From an uncultured Acidobacteriota bacterium (GTDB lineage: Bacteria > Acidobacteriota > Terriglobia > UBA7540), in contig CALCEB010000199.1 of the NCBI GenBank assembly GCA_937900045.1, positions 1 to 25,710 on the forward strand: a stretch of 25,710 nt of DNA, given 5' to 3'. Position numbers and translations under genes: made by a program. The notes under the pieces are model-generated. The model was not told the origin of the DNA. It made no database searches and saw nothing but the letters and a program-made list of their open reading frames with translations. Below are positions 14,023-22,477 of the stretch, in pieces (the stretch's first letter is position 1; every line of letters begins with the position of its first letter).

Positions 14023-16491
14023 TCAGGAAGACCCCGTCTGGCTCTGGAGAAGCTCCTTGAAGGCGCGGGCCACCCGGTCCAGCGTAAAGCTCGCGGGCAG
14101 CGGTATCGACAAGACCGGACGTTGGCTTTGAGGATCGGTGCGAATGAGGCTGGCCAATTTCTGCTGAAACGGTTCCAAAGGATTGGAAGCCGGGACCGGA
14201 GAAGACCCTGATTCGAGTGAGCGCAGGAAGCCCAAGCCCGCTTCGAGCAGCGTGGCGGCAGTTTGAACCAAGTCAAGAGCGGGCCGGTTGCCGGCTGTTA
14301 GGGGCGGAGCAGCGGGTCGAAGCTCTGAATCTGCCCTAACGTCCGGAATTGCCGCCGGTACGACAAGTAATGGGCCTGGCGGCTCCAACGCCGTGGCAGC
14401 CCCGTTTTCAGACTCTTTAGGTGTAATGACCCGCGACGCTGTGGCTGATGCTTCACTGGCTCCAGGCGCGGGAACGCTGGCGCCAGCCGGTTCGGCAAAA
14501 ACCTCCTTCATCGCTTGCAACATGGTCTTGCGCCCCAGCTTCTCAAAGCTGATTTCCGCCGCCGCTGAATCGAATAAACCCGCGAACAAGGCTTTCTTGA
14601 GCCGCAGCGTTTCCCACACCCGTTCTTCGATGCTGTGCTCGGTGAGCAGATGGATCACTTGGACGGGACGGGTCTGCCCCATGCGATGGACGCGCCCGAT
14701 GCGCTGCTCCAGCCGCGCCGGATTCCAGGGTGGCTCAAAGTTTACCACGGCCGATGCGGCTTGCAGGTTCAAGCCCACCCCGCCCGCATCCGTCGAAAGG
14801 AAGACCTTACAATCCGGATCCTCGCGAAACCGCTTGATCAGATCACCGCGCTTCGGTCCCGGAACGCTGCCGTGCAGCGAGACCCATCGGATTTTCAGTT
14901 TGTCCAATAACTGCCCGGCCAGGCGCGTCATGCGCTCGTATTCGCTGAACACCACCACTTTGCGGTTTTCTTCGATCGTCAGCTCACGGATGATTTCCCT
15001 GAATTCATCAAGCTTTGGGGAGAAATTGGTCTCCTTGTCGAACAAGTAGGTGGAATTGCAGAGCATCCGCATGTTCTGAATGCAGCAGGAAATACGCCGC
15101 AAGTCGATTTCGGAGAGCCACCCCTGCCGAGTCCACTTGCTCATCAGCCGCGCCAGAATATCGTTTTGTTCACGGTAGGGGACGGTCTGCTGCGGCGTCA
15201 TCCGGACGCGGAAGATTTGATCGGCGCGGCCCGGCAATTGACTCAGCACCTCCTTGCGAGTGCGGCGCAGGAGAATCGGCTCGAGCTGGCGATGAATTTG
15301 GTCCAAGCCCCGATAGCCCAGAAGCTTTCCTTTTTCATCCACAACGCGGTGTTCCTTGAGAAAGCGGAAGGCCGGTCCCAAGCGGCGCCCATCGACAAAT
15401 TCGACGACGGAGTAAAGCTCTTCGATCTTGTTTTCGAGCGGTGTGCCTGTCAGCACGATCACGTAACGGCTTTTGAGCTGCTTGATGGCCCTTGCCGTGG
15501 CCGTCGCCCAATTGCGGATGCGCTGCGCCTCATCCAGAATAATCAAGTCCGGCCGCAGATTGATCATTTCCGCCAAATCCTTGATCGCCACTTCGTAACT
15601 GGTCAGTGTGAAAAACTCGGGAGAGTCATAGAGCTGCTTGCGGTGGGCCAGGGGACCGTCAATCACCTGGGAGGGAAGACCGCAAAACTTTTCGATTTCG
15701 GTTTTCCACTGGTATTTGACCGAAGCCGGCGCGATCACCAGCACGCGGGAAATTCCTTGCCAGCGCCGCAGCAGCTCCGCGGCGGCAATCGCTTGGATGG
15801 TCTTGCCCAATCCCATATCGTCCGCCAACACGGAGCGCCCGTGACAGGCGGCGAACAGTGCGCCCCGCACCTGATAGGGAAACAGCGGAACTTTCAGCAA
15901 GTTCTCTAGAGGCTGCTTGCCGGCCTCCATCTCTTTCAGAACCGCCCTCTCTCTTTCGAGGCCCGCGGCCAACTCGTTCTCATGGCCAATGAACTCCAAC
16001 ACGTCCGAGTAGACCACCGCCAGGTCATCGGCTTTGCGAATTTCTTCCAACACCTGGTCAAATTGTCTGAAGTGTTCCGGCTGGAGCAGGCCGTCGCCGT
16101 CAAAGTAACGGGTGGCGATACGGGCCAGTTCCGGCGTGGGCGAATTCGGAAGCCGCAGGCGCACGTCAATCGTCTCGCCATATTGCAGGGAAAGCGAGGC
16201 CCGGGTGCGATGATAAGTTTTCTTGGCCAGAGACGCGCCGAAGCGCTTCCGCAGCCTCTGGAGCAAGGACTCAATGTGCTTGCAGGTTCCCAAGGTGTTG
16301 CGCGCAAAGTCCGGACACGAACAGAAATTCTCAAAGAGTCCCGGCCCGCGCAGGGCTACCTTGTAATTTCTACCGCTGGTGGACGCCACTTGGTAGTCAC
16401 CGTAGGCTTCGCCGGGCGGCTTGTTCAGAATGCGCTGAATCGCGGCGCGTCCCCGCTCCTGCCGTGCCGAAATTTCCTCTTCCCACAGCAT
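14023..16491 (-). CDS. SWIM-domain SNF2-family helicase/ATPase
   Basis: This 822-aa SWI2/SNF2-type DNA translocase has an N-terminal SWIM zinc finger (C57-x-C59 and C70-x-H72). The ATPase core follows: motif I DDMGLGKT at 224-231, motif II DEAQ at 320-323, motif III-like TGTPLENK at 348-355, motif V STDAGGVGLNLQ at 566-577 and motif VI QRIGRVHRMGQ at 596-606. All motifs are intact. Beyond about residue 660 comes a 160-residue Pro/Ala/Ser-rich linker ending in a short helical segment (FTLDRVARAFKELLQS), longer than in most relatives. The ATG at 16491 has AAGGAGGAA 7 bases upstream. Such proteins are thought to remodel protein-DNA or transcription complexes. The partner is unknown; the neighbouring coiled-coil gene is on the other strand. 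Confidence 0.92.
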   Translation of the reverse strand: MLWEEEISARQERGRAAIQRILNKPPGEAYGDYQVASTSGRNYKVALRGPGLFENFCSCPDFARNTLGTCKHIESLLQRLRKRFGASLAKKTYHRTRASLSLQYGETIDVRLRLPNSPTPELARIATRYFDGDGLLQPEHFRQFDQVLEEIRKADDLAVVYSDVLEFIGHENELAAGLERERAVLKEMEAGKQPLENLLKVPLFPYQVRGALFAACHGRSVLADDMGLGKTIQAIAAAELLRRWQGISRVLVIAPASVKYQWKTEIEKFCGLPSQVIDGPLAHRKQLYDSPEFFTLTSYEVAIKDLAEMINLRPDLIILDEAQRIRNWATATARAIKQLKSRYVIVLTGTPLENKIEELYSVVEFVDGRRLGPAFRFLKEHRVVDEKGKLLGYRGLDQIHRQLEPILLRRTRKEVLSQLPGRADQIFRVRMTPQQTVPYREQNDILARLMSKWTRQGWLSEIDLRRISCCIQNMRMLCNSTYLFDKETNFSPKLDEFREIIRELTIEENRKVVVFSEYERMTRLAGQLLDKLKIRWVSLHGSVPGPKRGDLIKRFREDPDCKVFLSTDAGGVGLNLQAASAVVNFEPPWNPARLEQRIGRVHRMGQTRPVQVIHLLTEHSIEERVWETLRLKKALFAGLFDSAAAEISFEKLGRKTMLQAMKEVFAEPAGASVPAPGASEASATASRVITPKESENGAATALEPPGPLLVVPAAIPDVRADSELRPAAPPLTAGNRPALDLVQTAATLLEAGLGFLRSLESGSSPVPASNPLEPFQQKLASLIRTDPQSQRPVLSIPLPASFTLDRVARAFKELLQSQTGSS

Positions 16492-16611
16492 TGCTGATTC
16501 CTCCTTCTAAGTCTCGCCTTGCTCGCCCAATCACAAGCGCTGCCAAAGCTCGCATTGTCCCACAAATTGACCTGTGACGAGTAATGTGTTCACAAAGACC
16601 GAAAGACGGCA

Positions 16612-16640
16612 TTGTAAAAATCCTCTGGACCCGTTATGCT
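16612..16640 (+). promoter_or_regulatory. Candidate promoter for the PIG-L gene
   Basis: TTGTAA (16612-16617), a 17-base spacer and TATGCT (16635-16640) form a plausible sigma70-type promoter about 130 bases upstream of the start codon. The -35 matches at 4 of 6. It is the best candidate in the 283-base gap between the divergent helicase and PIG-L genes. Confidence 0.3.
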
Positions 16641-16774
16641 TCCTGAGATTTTTCAGGGGCGGGCGGAAGCGCCGTGTGCAGCCGAAGATGGTGGCCGCGC
16701 GCGATGGGCTCGAAGCCACGCGTCTTCTTCTGTTCACCACCCCACATCCCGGCGGCGGAGGTTTTTGGGTGAAA

Positions 16775-18139
16775 ATGAAAAGGCGATTTCTGCAAGCGGC
16801 TATTTTCAGCATGATATTTATGGGCGCGGTCATGGCGCAGACCCAGCAAGCTCCACCCCTTTTGCAGCCCGACCCGCGCTACAAGGCGGATATTCTGGTG
16901 GTCGTTGCTCATCCAGATGACGAAACCGAAGTCACCCCTTATCTTGCTCAACAAATCGAGGAATACCATCGCCGCGTGGCCGTGATCTTTGGAACGCGCG
17001 GAAATGGCGGCGGAAATGCTGAGGGCGAAGAGCAGGCGGCGGCGTTGGGCGCCGAACGCGAGATTGAAGCCCGCCGCGCCCTGGCCTATCTCGGCGTAAT
17101 GAATGTCTGGTTCATGAACGGACCGGATACCCCCGGGCAGAACGTCTTGCGGTCTCTCGAAACCTGGAACCACGGCACGTCCCTCGATCAAATGGTTCGC
17201 CTGTTCAGGCTGACCCGGCCGGAAGTCATCCTGACATGGCTACCTCACTACGTCGCCGGAGAGAATCACGGCGATCACCAAGCCGCCGGCGTTATCGCCA
17301 CCGAGGCTTTTGACCTGGCCGGTGACGCCACTTGGTTTCCAGAGCAGATTGCGGCGCCCCGCAACCGTCAGGGTATTGGTAATCTGACCGAGGGTCTTCA
17401 CCCCTGGCAGCCCAAGAAGATCTACTACTTCACCGACGCTTCGCACACCGGCTTCTTGAAGGGCCAAGGTCCGGTTTACGTAGACACCGGAATTTCGCCC
17501 ACTCGCCACCTTCCGTATTACCGCATTGCGGCCGAAGAAATGAAGTTTCATCTCACTCAAGACGACACCGGACAGCTCGCGAAGCAGGCGCTGGCTACAG
17601 GAAACTTGAGCTTCTTCAAGCAGCCGGTGCGCTTGATCTTCGGCAAGTCGCTGGTTCCGTCCGCTCCAACCGCTGACGTTTTTGAGGGAGTGGATGCCAA
17701 ACCAATTCCTTTTGCCACGCATCCCGGCTACCATCCTGCAACCCACAGCTCGCTTTCCATCGAGCTCGGTGGTCCCTTTGCTTTTTATCAACGCTTCTGG
17801 CCGGCCCACGGGCTGGATCACCTGTCGAGCCTCCTTCCGCCCGAGGTGGAGATTGGCGCCAGGGTCCTGCACGTTCCGGTTCTGATCCACAATGACACGG
17901 ATTCGGCCCGCGAGGTAACGCTCCAGGTGGCCCTGCCGGAGGGCTGGACGGCGCAAGCCGGTCCCGCGATTTACCCCGTGCCGCCGCACCAGACTTACCC
18001 GGCCGAGTGCGTCATTCTTGCGCCCCCTGGTCAAGTGGGAAGCTGGAACAACGTGGGCATCCATGCCAAATCTTCCGGGTCGGAAGTGGGCGCACTAACG
18101 ATTCGAGTCCATCTGGCAAACGGGGGTTTGCCTCAATAA
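16775..18139 (+). CDS. Secreted PIG-L family deacetylase with C-terminal NEW3-like domain
   Basis: This 454-aa protein belongs to the PIG-L/LmbE family of zinc N-acetylglucosamine deacetylases. A signal peptide (MKRRFLQAAIFSMIFMGAVM-AQ) points to export. The metal site is complete: AHPDDE at residues 45-50 and HGDH at 165-168. The last 90 or so residues (LHVPVLIHNDTDSAREVTLQ onward, with LPEGW and GSW) look like an alpha-galactosidase-associated NEW3 beta-sandwich, a carbohydrate-enzyme accessory. The ATG at 16775 opens the signal peptide; a GTG two codons earlier sits better (7 bases) from GGAGG at 16757-16761 and may be the true start. The open frame upstream to 16574 is not convincing. It is followed by the Gfo/Idh gene after 77 bases, so both may act on the same amino sugar. 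The substrate is unknown. Confidence 0.88.
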   Translation: MKRRFLQAAIFSMIFMGAVMAQTQQAPPLLQPDPRYKADILVVVAHPDDETEVTPYLAQQIEEYHRRVAVIFGTRGNGGGNAEGEEQAAALGAEREIEARRALAYLGVMNVWFMNGPDTPGQNVLRSLETWNHGTSLDQMVRLFRLTRPEVILTWLPHYVAGENHGDHQAAGVIATEAFDLAGDATWFPEQIAAPRNRQGIGNLTEGLHPWQPKKIYYFTDASHTGFLKGQGPVYVDTGISPTRHLPYYRIAAEEMKFHLTQDDTGQLAKQALATGNLSFFKQPVRLIFGKSLVPSAPTADVFEGVDAKPIPFATHPGYHPATHSSLSIELGGPFAFYQRFWPAHGLDHLSSLLPPEVEIGARVLHVPVLIHNDTDSAREVTLQVALPEGWTAQAGPAIYPVPPHQTYPAECVILAPPGQVGSWNNVGIHAKSSGSEVGALTIRVHLANGGLPQ

Positions 18140-18216
18140 ATCCATCCCGGTTACTCCGGGTGACGGAATCTCGAGGCCGTCCGCCCTCCGGGCCAATTGC
18201 TTGCGGCGGGAGAACT

Positions 18217-19407
18217 TTGGAGAATCTGAAGGCGGAGAACATAATCCGCGTGGGCATTGTGGGCGCCAGGTTTGCCGCGCGCTTCCACTGGAAAGCTTTC
18301 CAGCGAGTGTACGGTGTTCCCGTCCGGGTTGTTGGCGTGACCTCCGCACAAGCAGAGTCCCGTGAGGCCTTCGCCCGTGAACATGGTATCGCGGCGTTCG
18401 AATCGATTGAGGCGTTGTGCGGCGCGGCAGACGTGATTGACATCTGCGCTCCGGGAGCGTTGCATGAGCCATTGGCTGTGCAGGCGCTCCGTCGCGGCAA
18501 GCACGTGATCGTAGAAAAACCTTTCACCGGCTATTATGGGCCGCAAACGGGAGAATTTCGCGGTAACACCTTCTCCAAAGAAACCATGTTGCGCGAGGCG
18601 TTGGCAAGTTGCGATCGCATTTTGGCCGCAGCAAAAGAATCGGGCAAGCAGATTGCCTACGCTGAAAACTGGGTCTATGCGCCGGCCATCGCCAAAGAAC
18701 GCGAAATCCTGGTGAAGAGCGGCGGCCAGATATTGTGGATCATTGGAGACGAGTCCCACAGCGGTTCGCACTCACCCTACTACGGAGCGTGGAAATTTTC
18801 GGGCGGAGGCTCCGCCGTGGGCAAAGCCTGCCATCCGCTGACTGCCGCCTTGAGTCTAAAACGGTCCGAAGGCGAGGCGCGAAGCCAGAAGCCAATCCGC
18901 CCCGCCACCGTTAGCGCCCGAATGCATGAAATTACACGGCTCAAGAGCTTCATCGATGCGGGCTACTTGCGAACCAGTTACGACGACGTGGAAGATTATG
19001 CGCAAATCCATGTCACCTTTGGCGACGGAACAGTGGCCGATATATTTTCGAGCGAACTCGTGCTGGGTGGCGTCCACAACTGGCTCGAAGTCTTCGCCAA
19101 CAATCATCGCACGCGTTGCAATCTGAATCCGATTGACGCCCTTGAGACCTACAATCCGCGCGAAGAACTCCTAAAGGATGTCTACGTGACCGAGAAAATC
19201 GGCACCAAGCAAGGGTGGAGCAACCCCGCGCCGGACGAGGACTGGCAGCATGGTTATCCGCAGGAGATTCAGGATTGCGTGGAGTGCTTCCAATCCGGCC
19301 GGGAGCCGCTTTCCAATGGGGCGCTCGCCCGCGACACCATGGCGGTGCTTTACAGCGCCTACGTATCGGCCGAGCGGCGCGGCGCTGAAGTGGAAATTCC
19401 GCAATGA
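18217..19407 (+). CDS. Gfo/Idh/MocA-family oxidoreductase
   Basis: This roughly 396-aa NAD(P)-dependent sugar or cyclitol oxidoreductase has an N-terminal Rossmann domain with GIVGARFAARFH (residues 13-24) and the family signature EKPFTG beginning at residue 100. The C-terminal Gfo/Idh sheet domain includes GGGSAVGKACHPLT, where the His is a likely active-site residue, and a substrate-side YDDVEDYAQIHVTF strand. I place the start at TTG 18217, four bases after GGGAG and twelve residues before the Rossmann strand. The open frame runs back to 18007 through the PIG-L coding region, which is not credible for this gene. It lies downstream of PIG-L on the same strand and converges with the SDR gene. 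A role in oxidising a sugar released or modified by its neighbours is likely but not proven. Confidence 0.85.
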   Translation: MENLKAENIIRVGIVGARFAARFHWKAFQRVYGVPVRVVGVTSAQAESREAFAREHGIAAFESIEALCGAADVIDICAPGALHEPLAVQALRRGKHVIVEKPFTGYYGPQTGEFRGNTFSKETMLREALASCDRILAAAKESGKQIAYAENWVYAPAIAKEREILVKSGGQILWIIGDESHSGSHSPYYGAWKFSGGGSAVGKACHPLTAALSLKRSEGEARSQKPIRPATVSARMHEITRLKSFIDAGYLRTSYDDVEDYAQIHVTFGDGTVADIFSSELVLGGVHNWLEVFANNHRTRCNLNPIDALETYNPREELLKDVYVTEKIGTKQGWSNPAPDEDWQHGYPQEIQDCVECFQSGREPLSNGALARDTMAVLYSAYVSAERRGAEVEIPQ

Positions 19408-19457
19408 GGCCGGCGGGAGGAACGCAAACGGAAATAAAGCATTCGCGCGCCGTCTTG

Positions 19458-20246
19458 TCATCCCGCCAGTCCCCCGCCATCCACCACCAGGGTTGTTCCA
19501 GTCACAAAGGAGGAAGCATCGCTGGCCAAATAGAGCGCGGCCTGCGCGATTTCTTCCGGCTTTCCGATCCTCCGTAAAGGACGCTTCGCTGCTTCCACCA
19601 GAAAGCCGTCCTCGGTTTGACCCAATTGCCGCGCTTCGACGCGCAACATGGAAGTGTCCGTGTCGCCGGGACAAATGCAATTGACGCGGATATTCTCCGG
19701 CCCGTGATCGATGGCCATGGCCTTCGTAAGCAGCACGACCGCCCCCTTTGAAGCGCAGTAGGCGGCCGCCTTCGAACCACCTGCCAAACCCCAGCCGGAA
19801 GCCGTGTTGATGATGGACCCGCCGCCAGCGTTGGCCATTACCGGGACCACTTGCTTCGACATGAGGAAGACGGATTTCACATTCACGTTCATCACCCGGT
19901 CCCAATCGGATTCATCGAGCTCCGTGACCGAAGCGCGCCGGATGATGCCCGCGTTGTTGAAAAGAACGTGAAGGCCGCCGAATGTTTCAAGCGCGCGTTG
20001 GACGGCGCGGTGGCAATCCTGGGCACAGGTCACGTCGGCGGACACAAATAGTGCATTGCCGCCGCTTTGGATGATGGCCTGCTCCACCTCTTTTCCGTCC
20101 GCCACATTGAGATCGGCAATGACCACGGCCGCGCCTTCCTTTGCAAACAAGATCGCCGTGGCGCGGCCAATGCCCGACGCTCCGCCGGTGATCAGCGCGA
20201 TTTTGCCGTGCAGGGCTTGCCGGCAGTTGGCCATACCATTAGTCAT
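19458..20246 (-). CDS. Short-chain dehydrogenase/reductase (SDR), NAD type
   Basis: This 262-aa classical SDR has the cofactor motif TGGASGIG at residues 20-27, D45 at the end of strand 2 (VVIADLN) favouring NAD(H), NNAG at 97-100 and catalytic S150, Y163 and K167 (YCASK). It has the usual length for the family and closes with FVTGTTLVVDGGG, the standard C-terminus. The ATG at 20246 lies 1 base after the stop of the aminomutase-like gene, so the two are probably one operon, this gene last. A second in-frame ATG four codons later is possible. The substrate is probably a hydroxy- or keto-acid or a sugar derivative, judged only from neighbours. Confidence 0.9.
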   Translation of the reverse strand: MTNGMANCRQALHGKIALITGGASGIGRATAILFAKEGAAVVIADLNVADGKEVEQAIIQSGGNALFVSADVTCAQDCHRAVQRALETFGGLHVLFNNAGIIRRASVTELDESDWDRVMNVNVKSVFLMSKQVVPVMANAGGGSIINTASGWGLAGGSKAAAYCASKGAVVLLTKAMAIDHGPENIRVNCICPGDTDTSMLRVEARQLGQTEDGFLVEAAKRPLRRIGKPEEIAQAALYLASDASSFVTGTTLVVDGGGLAG

Positions 20247-20247
20247 C

Positions 20248-21576
20248 TCAGTCGCAGAGCTCCGTCAGGGTCTCTCTTGCGGCATCCAGCGTAAACTTCA
20301 CGTCCTTCTCAGTGTGTGCCAGAGACGCAACCGAATGCAGCGCGGGCGAGGGACTCATGTACACTCCGTGCTTGAAGAGCGCCAAGGCCAGCCGTTGATA
20401 ACGCTTCTGGTCCACGTGCGCGCAGAAATCGCGATAATCACGGATGGCCGGGCGCTCCGTGAACATAATTTGCAGCATCGGTCCTACGCCCTGAACGATG
20501 GCGCGAGTCTTCGTCTCCTGAAACACACGAAGCAAGCCGGAACGAAGACTCTCACCGATTGCCCAAAGATGCTGGAAGGCCGCTCCGCGGTGGCGGCAAA
20601 GCTCTCGCAGGCTGGCGCGCGCCGCAAACAGGCCAATCCGCGAAGCATTCTGCGTGCCGTAGTGCAAGACGCCGCCCCAAGCCAGCGCCTCCATGATCTC
20701 GGCGCGGCCCGCTAGAGCCGCGACGGACAACCCGGCGCCCAGGGCTTTTCCGAAGGTGAGGATGTCCGCATCGACACCGTAATGCTGCTGGCAACCGCCG
20801 GGAGCGATGCGGAAGCCGGTGACCGTCTCATCGAGAATCAGCAAAATCTTGTTGTCGCGGGTGATATGCCGCAACCCTTTCAAATAATCTGTTTCAGGAG
20901 GAATGACGCCCATGTTGGCCATGATCCCTTCGGTGATGACGGCTGCAATTTTTCCCCGGTGCGTGTCGATGGCCCGCTCCACCGCCGCCAGATCATTCCA
21001 CGGCACGACGATTGTGTCCTCCAGGGCGCTGCGGTTGAGCCCGGAGCTGTCCGCGATTTTCACCGGGTCATTGCGGTATCCCAAGGATGCGATGGCTTGC
21101 GGATGAGCATTCACCATGAAGTCGTCATACCAGCCGTGATAGTGCCCTTCGAACTTGATGAACTTCGGCCGGCCCGTGAAGCCGCGCGCTAGACGGATCG
21201 CAGCCATTGCCGCTTCCGTGCCCGTGTTCGCAAAACGGACCCGCTCCGCGCCGGGAACCATCTGCTGGATGAGTTCCGCCACCTCAATTTCGATTTCGGT
21301 GGCGGCGGCAAAGAGCGTCCCACCGCGCGCGGCCTCCGCTACGGCCTTCACAATCAGCGGATGAGCGTGGCCCAGAGGCAGAGCGCCATATGCCATCATC
21401 CAATCGACGTAACGATTTCCATCCACATCATAAAGGTACGCACCCTCGCCGCGTTCGATGAATAGGGGATAAGAGCCATAATTGGCGGGGCCGCGCGAGG
21501 GCGAACTACCCCCCTCGATCAGAACCTCCAAGGCACGCTGGTAAAACTTCTCCGACTTGTTGGTGCGGTATGCCAT
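20248..21576 (-). CDS. Class III PLP enzyme, glutamate-1-semialdehyde aminomutase-like
   Basis: This 442-aa fold-type I PLP enzyme resembles HemL. Landmarks: RFANTGTEAAMAAIRLARG (114-132) for phosphate binding, HYHGWYDD (145-152), LDETVTGFR (248-256) with the PLP-binding Asp, and Lys277 in TFGKALGAGLS for the Schiff base. True HemL has GGGLPVGAYGG after the lysine, while this has GAGLSVAALAG. With SDR genes on both sides it is more likely a pathway-specific aminotransferase or aminomutase than the heme enzyme. The start at 21576 (MAYRTNKSEKFYQRA) is chosen by alignment with family N-termini; the frame extends 21 codons upstream through a low-complexity palindrome. The ribosome site is weak (AGAAG). 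The downstream SDR follows after 1 base. Confidence 0.85.
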   Translation of the reverse strand: MAYRTNKSEKFYQRALEVLIEGGSSPSRGPANYGSYPLFIERGEGAYLYDVDGNRYVDWMMAYGALPLGHAHPLIVKAVAEAARGGTLFAAATEIEIEVAELIQQMVPGAERVRFANTGTEAAMAAIRLARGFTGRPKFIKFEGHYHGWYDDFMVNAHPQAIASLGYRNDPVKIADSSGLNRSALEDTIVVPWNDLAAVERAIDTHRGKIAAVITEGIMANMGVIPPETDYLKGLRHITRDNKILLILDETVTGFRIAPGGCQQHYGVDADILTFGKALGAGLSVAALAGRAEIMEALAWGGVLHYGTQNASRIGLFAARASLRELCRHRGAAFQHLWAIGESLRSGLLRVFQETKTRAIVQGVGPMLQIMFTERPAIRDYRDFCAHVDQKRYQRLALALFKHGVYMSPSPALHSVASLAHTEKDVKFTLDAARETLTELCD

Positions 21577-21600
21577 CTTCTGAATCTGTTTTGGATTTCG

Positions 21601-21630
21601 GATTTTGGATTGGGGGGTCAATCCAAAATC
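21601..21630. repeat. Perfect 12-bp stem-loop between SDR and aminomutase-like genes
   Basis: GATTTTGGATTG (21601-21612) pairs perfectly with CAATCCAAAATC (21619-21630), loop GGGGGT. It lies in the 92-base gap upstream of the aminomutase-like start and inside the same minus-strand gene run. No T-tract follows on the minus strand, so it is not a standard terminator. It could be an mRNA stability or processing stem, or a dispersed repeat. Confidence 0.5.
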
Positions 21631-21668
21631 GCGAATCACAAATTTGAAATTGGAAAAGGTCCGCAGCC

Positions 21669-22421
21669 TCAGCGGCTGGCCAGCCCTCCGCTGGTTTCCC
21701 CGCCGTCAATGGTGTAAACCTGGCCGGTGATGAAGGCCGCCTCGTCCGAAGCCAGAAACGCGAAAAGCGCGGCGACCTCCTCCGGCTTGGCGTGACGCCC
21801 CAGCGGTATTTTACGGTTCACGGCCTCCAGCATCTCGTCCGTATACTCGGCGCGCTGCATGGGCGTCAGCACGTAGCCGGGGGCAACGGCATTCACCCGC
21901 AGCGCCGGAGCCAGCTCCAGCGCCATCGACTTGGTCATGGCGATTACACCAGCTTTGGCGGCGTTGTAGTCGGCATAATACGGGTACCCCATCAGGCCAT
22001 TGGTGGAGGCGGTGTTGAGGATTACCCCGCCCCCGTTTGCCATCATGTACCGGGAAGCGGTTTGGGCGACGTAAAAACTCCCCGTCAGGTTCACGGCGAC
22101 GGTTCTTTGCCATTCTTCCGGAGTAATGTCCAGGAAATTGTGACGAATGCTGATGCCCGCATTGTTGATCAAAACGTTCAATCCGCCCATCAGCCACACC
22201 GCCTGCCGGAACGCCGTCTCCACCAGGTTGAGATCGGCGACATCGCAGTGCAGGACCCCGGACAAGGCCGGCAGTTTCTGCTCGATTCGAAGACGCGCCG
22301 CCGGATCACGGTCGAGGACACAGACCTTCGCTCCCTCTTCAAGAAACCGCGCGGCTGTTGCCGCTCCAATGCCGCTGGCGCCCCCGGTCACCAGAACGCG
22401 CTTTCCCTCAAGCCCAAGCAT
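21669..22421 (-). CDS. Short-chain dehydrogenase/reductase (SDR), NAD type
   Basis: This 250-aa classical SDR has TGGASGIG at residues 12-19, D37 (VCVLDRD) suggesting NAD(H), NNAG at 86-89 and the catalytic S139, Y152 and K156. It closes with FITGQVYTIDGGE, the standard SDR C-terminus. It differs clearly from the SDR at 19458-20246, so the two probably carry out different steps. The ATG at 22421 follows the Rossmann dehydrogenase gene after 56 bases on the same strand. The gene and its downstream neighbour are separated by 92 bases that hold a 12-bp stem-loop. Confidence 0.9.
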   Translation of the reverse strand: MLGLEGKRVLVTGGASGIGAATAARFLEEGAKVCVLDRDPAARLRIEQKLPALSGVLHCDVADLNLVETAFRQAVWLMGGLNVLINNAGISIRHNFLDITPEEWQRTVAVNLTGSFYVAQTASRYMMANGGGVILNTASTNGLMGYPYYADYNAAKAGVIAMTKSMALELAPALRVNAVAPGYVLTPMQRAEYTDEMLEAVNRKIPLGRHAKPEEVAALFAFLASDEAAFITGQVYTIDGGETSGGLASR

Positions 22422-22477
22422 GTGTTATCAACCTCGTTGAGTCGAGACCGTCAGGCAAATTCGTAGGATCATCCTGG

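Noticed and set aside
15166..15909. 247-codon plus-strand frame opposite the SNF2 helicase
   Set aside because: The helicase motifs on the minus strand are unambiguous, and this frame lacks a start site and domains.
20248..21576. Naming the PLP enzyme hemL
   Set aside because: The post-lysine motif departs from HemL, and no heme-synthesis gene is nearby.
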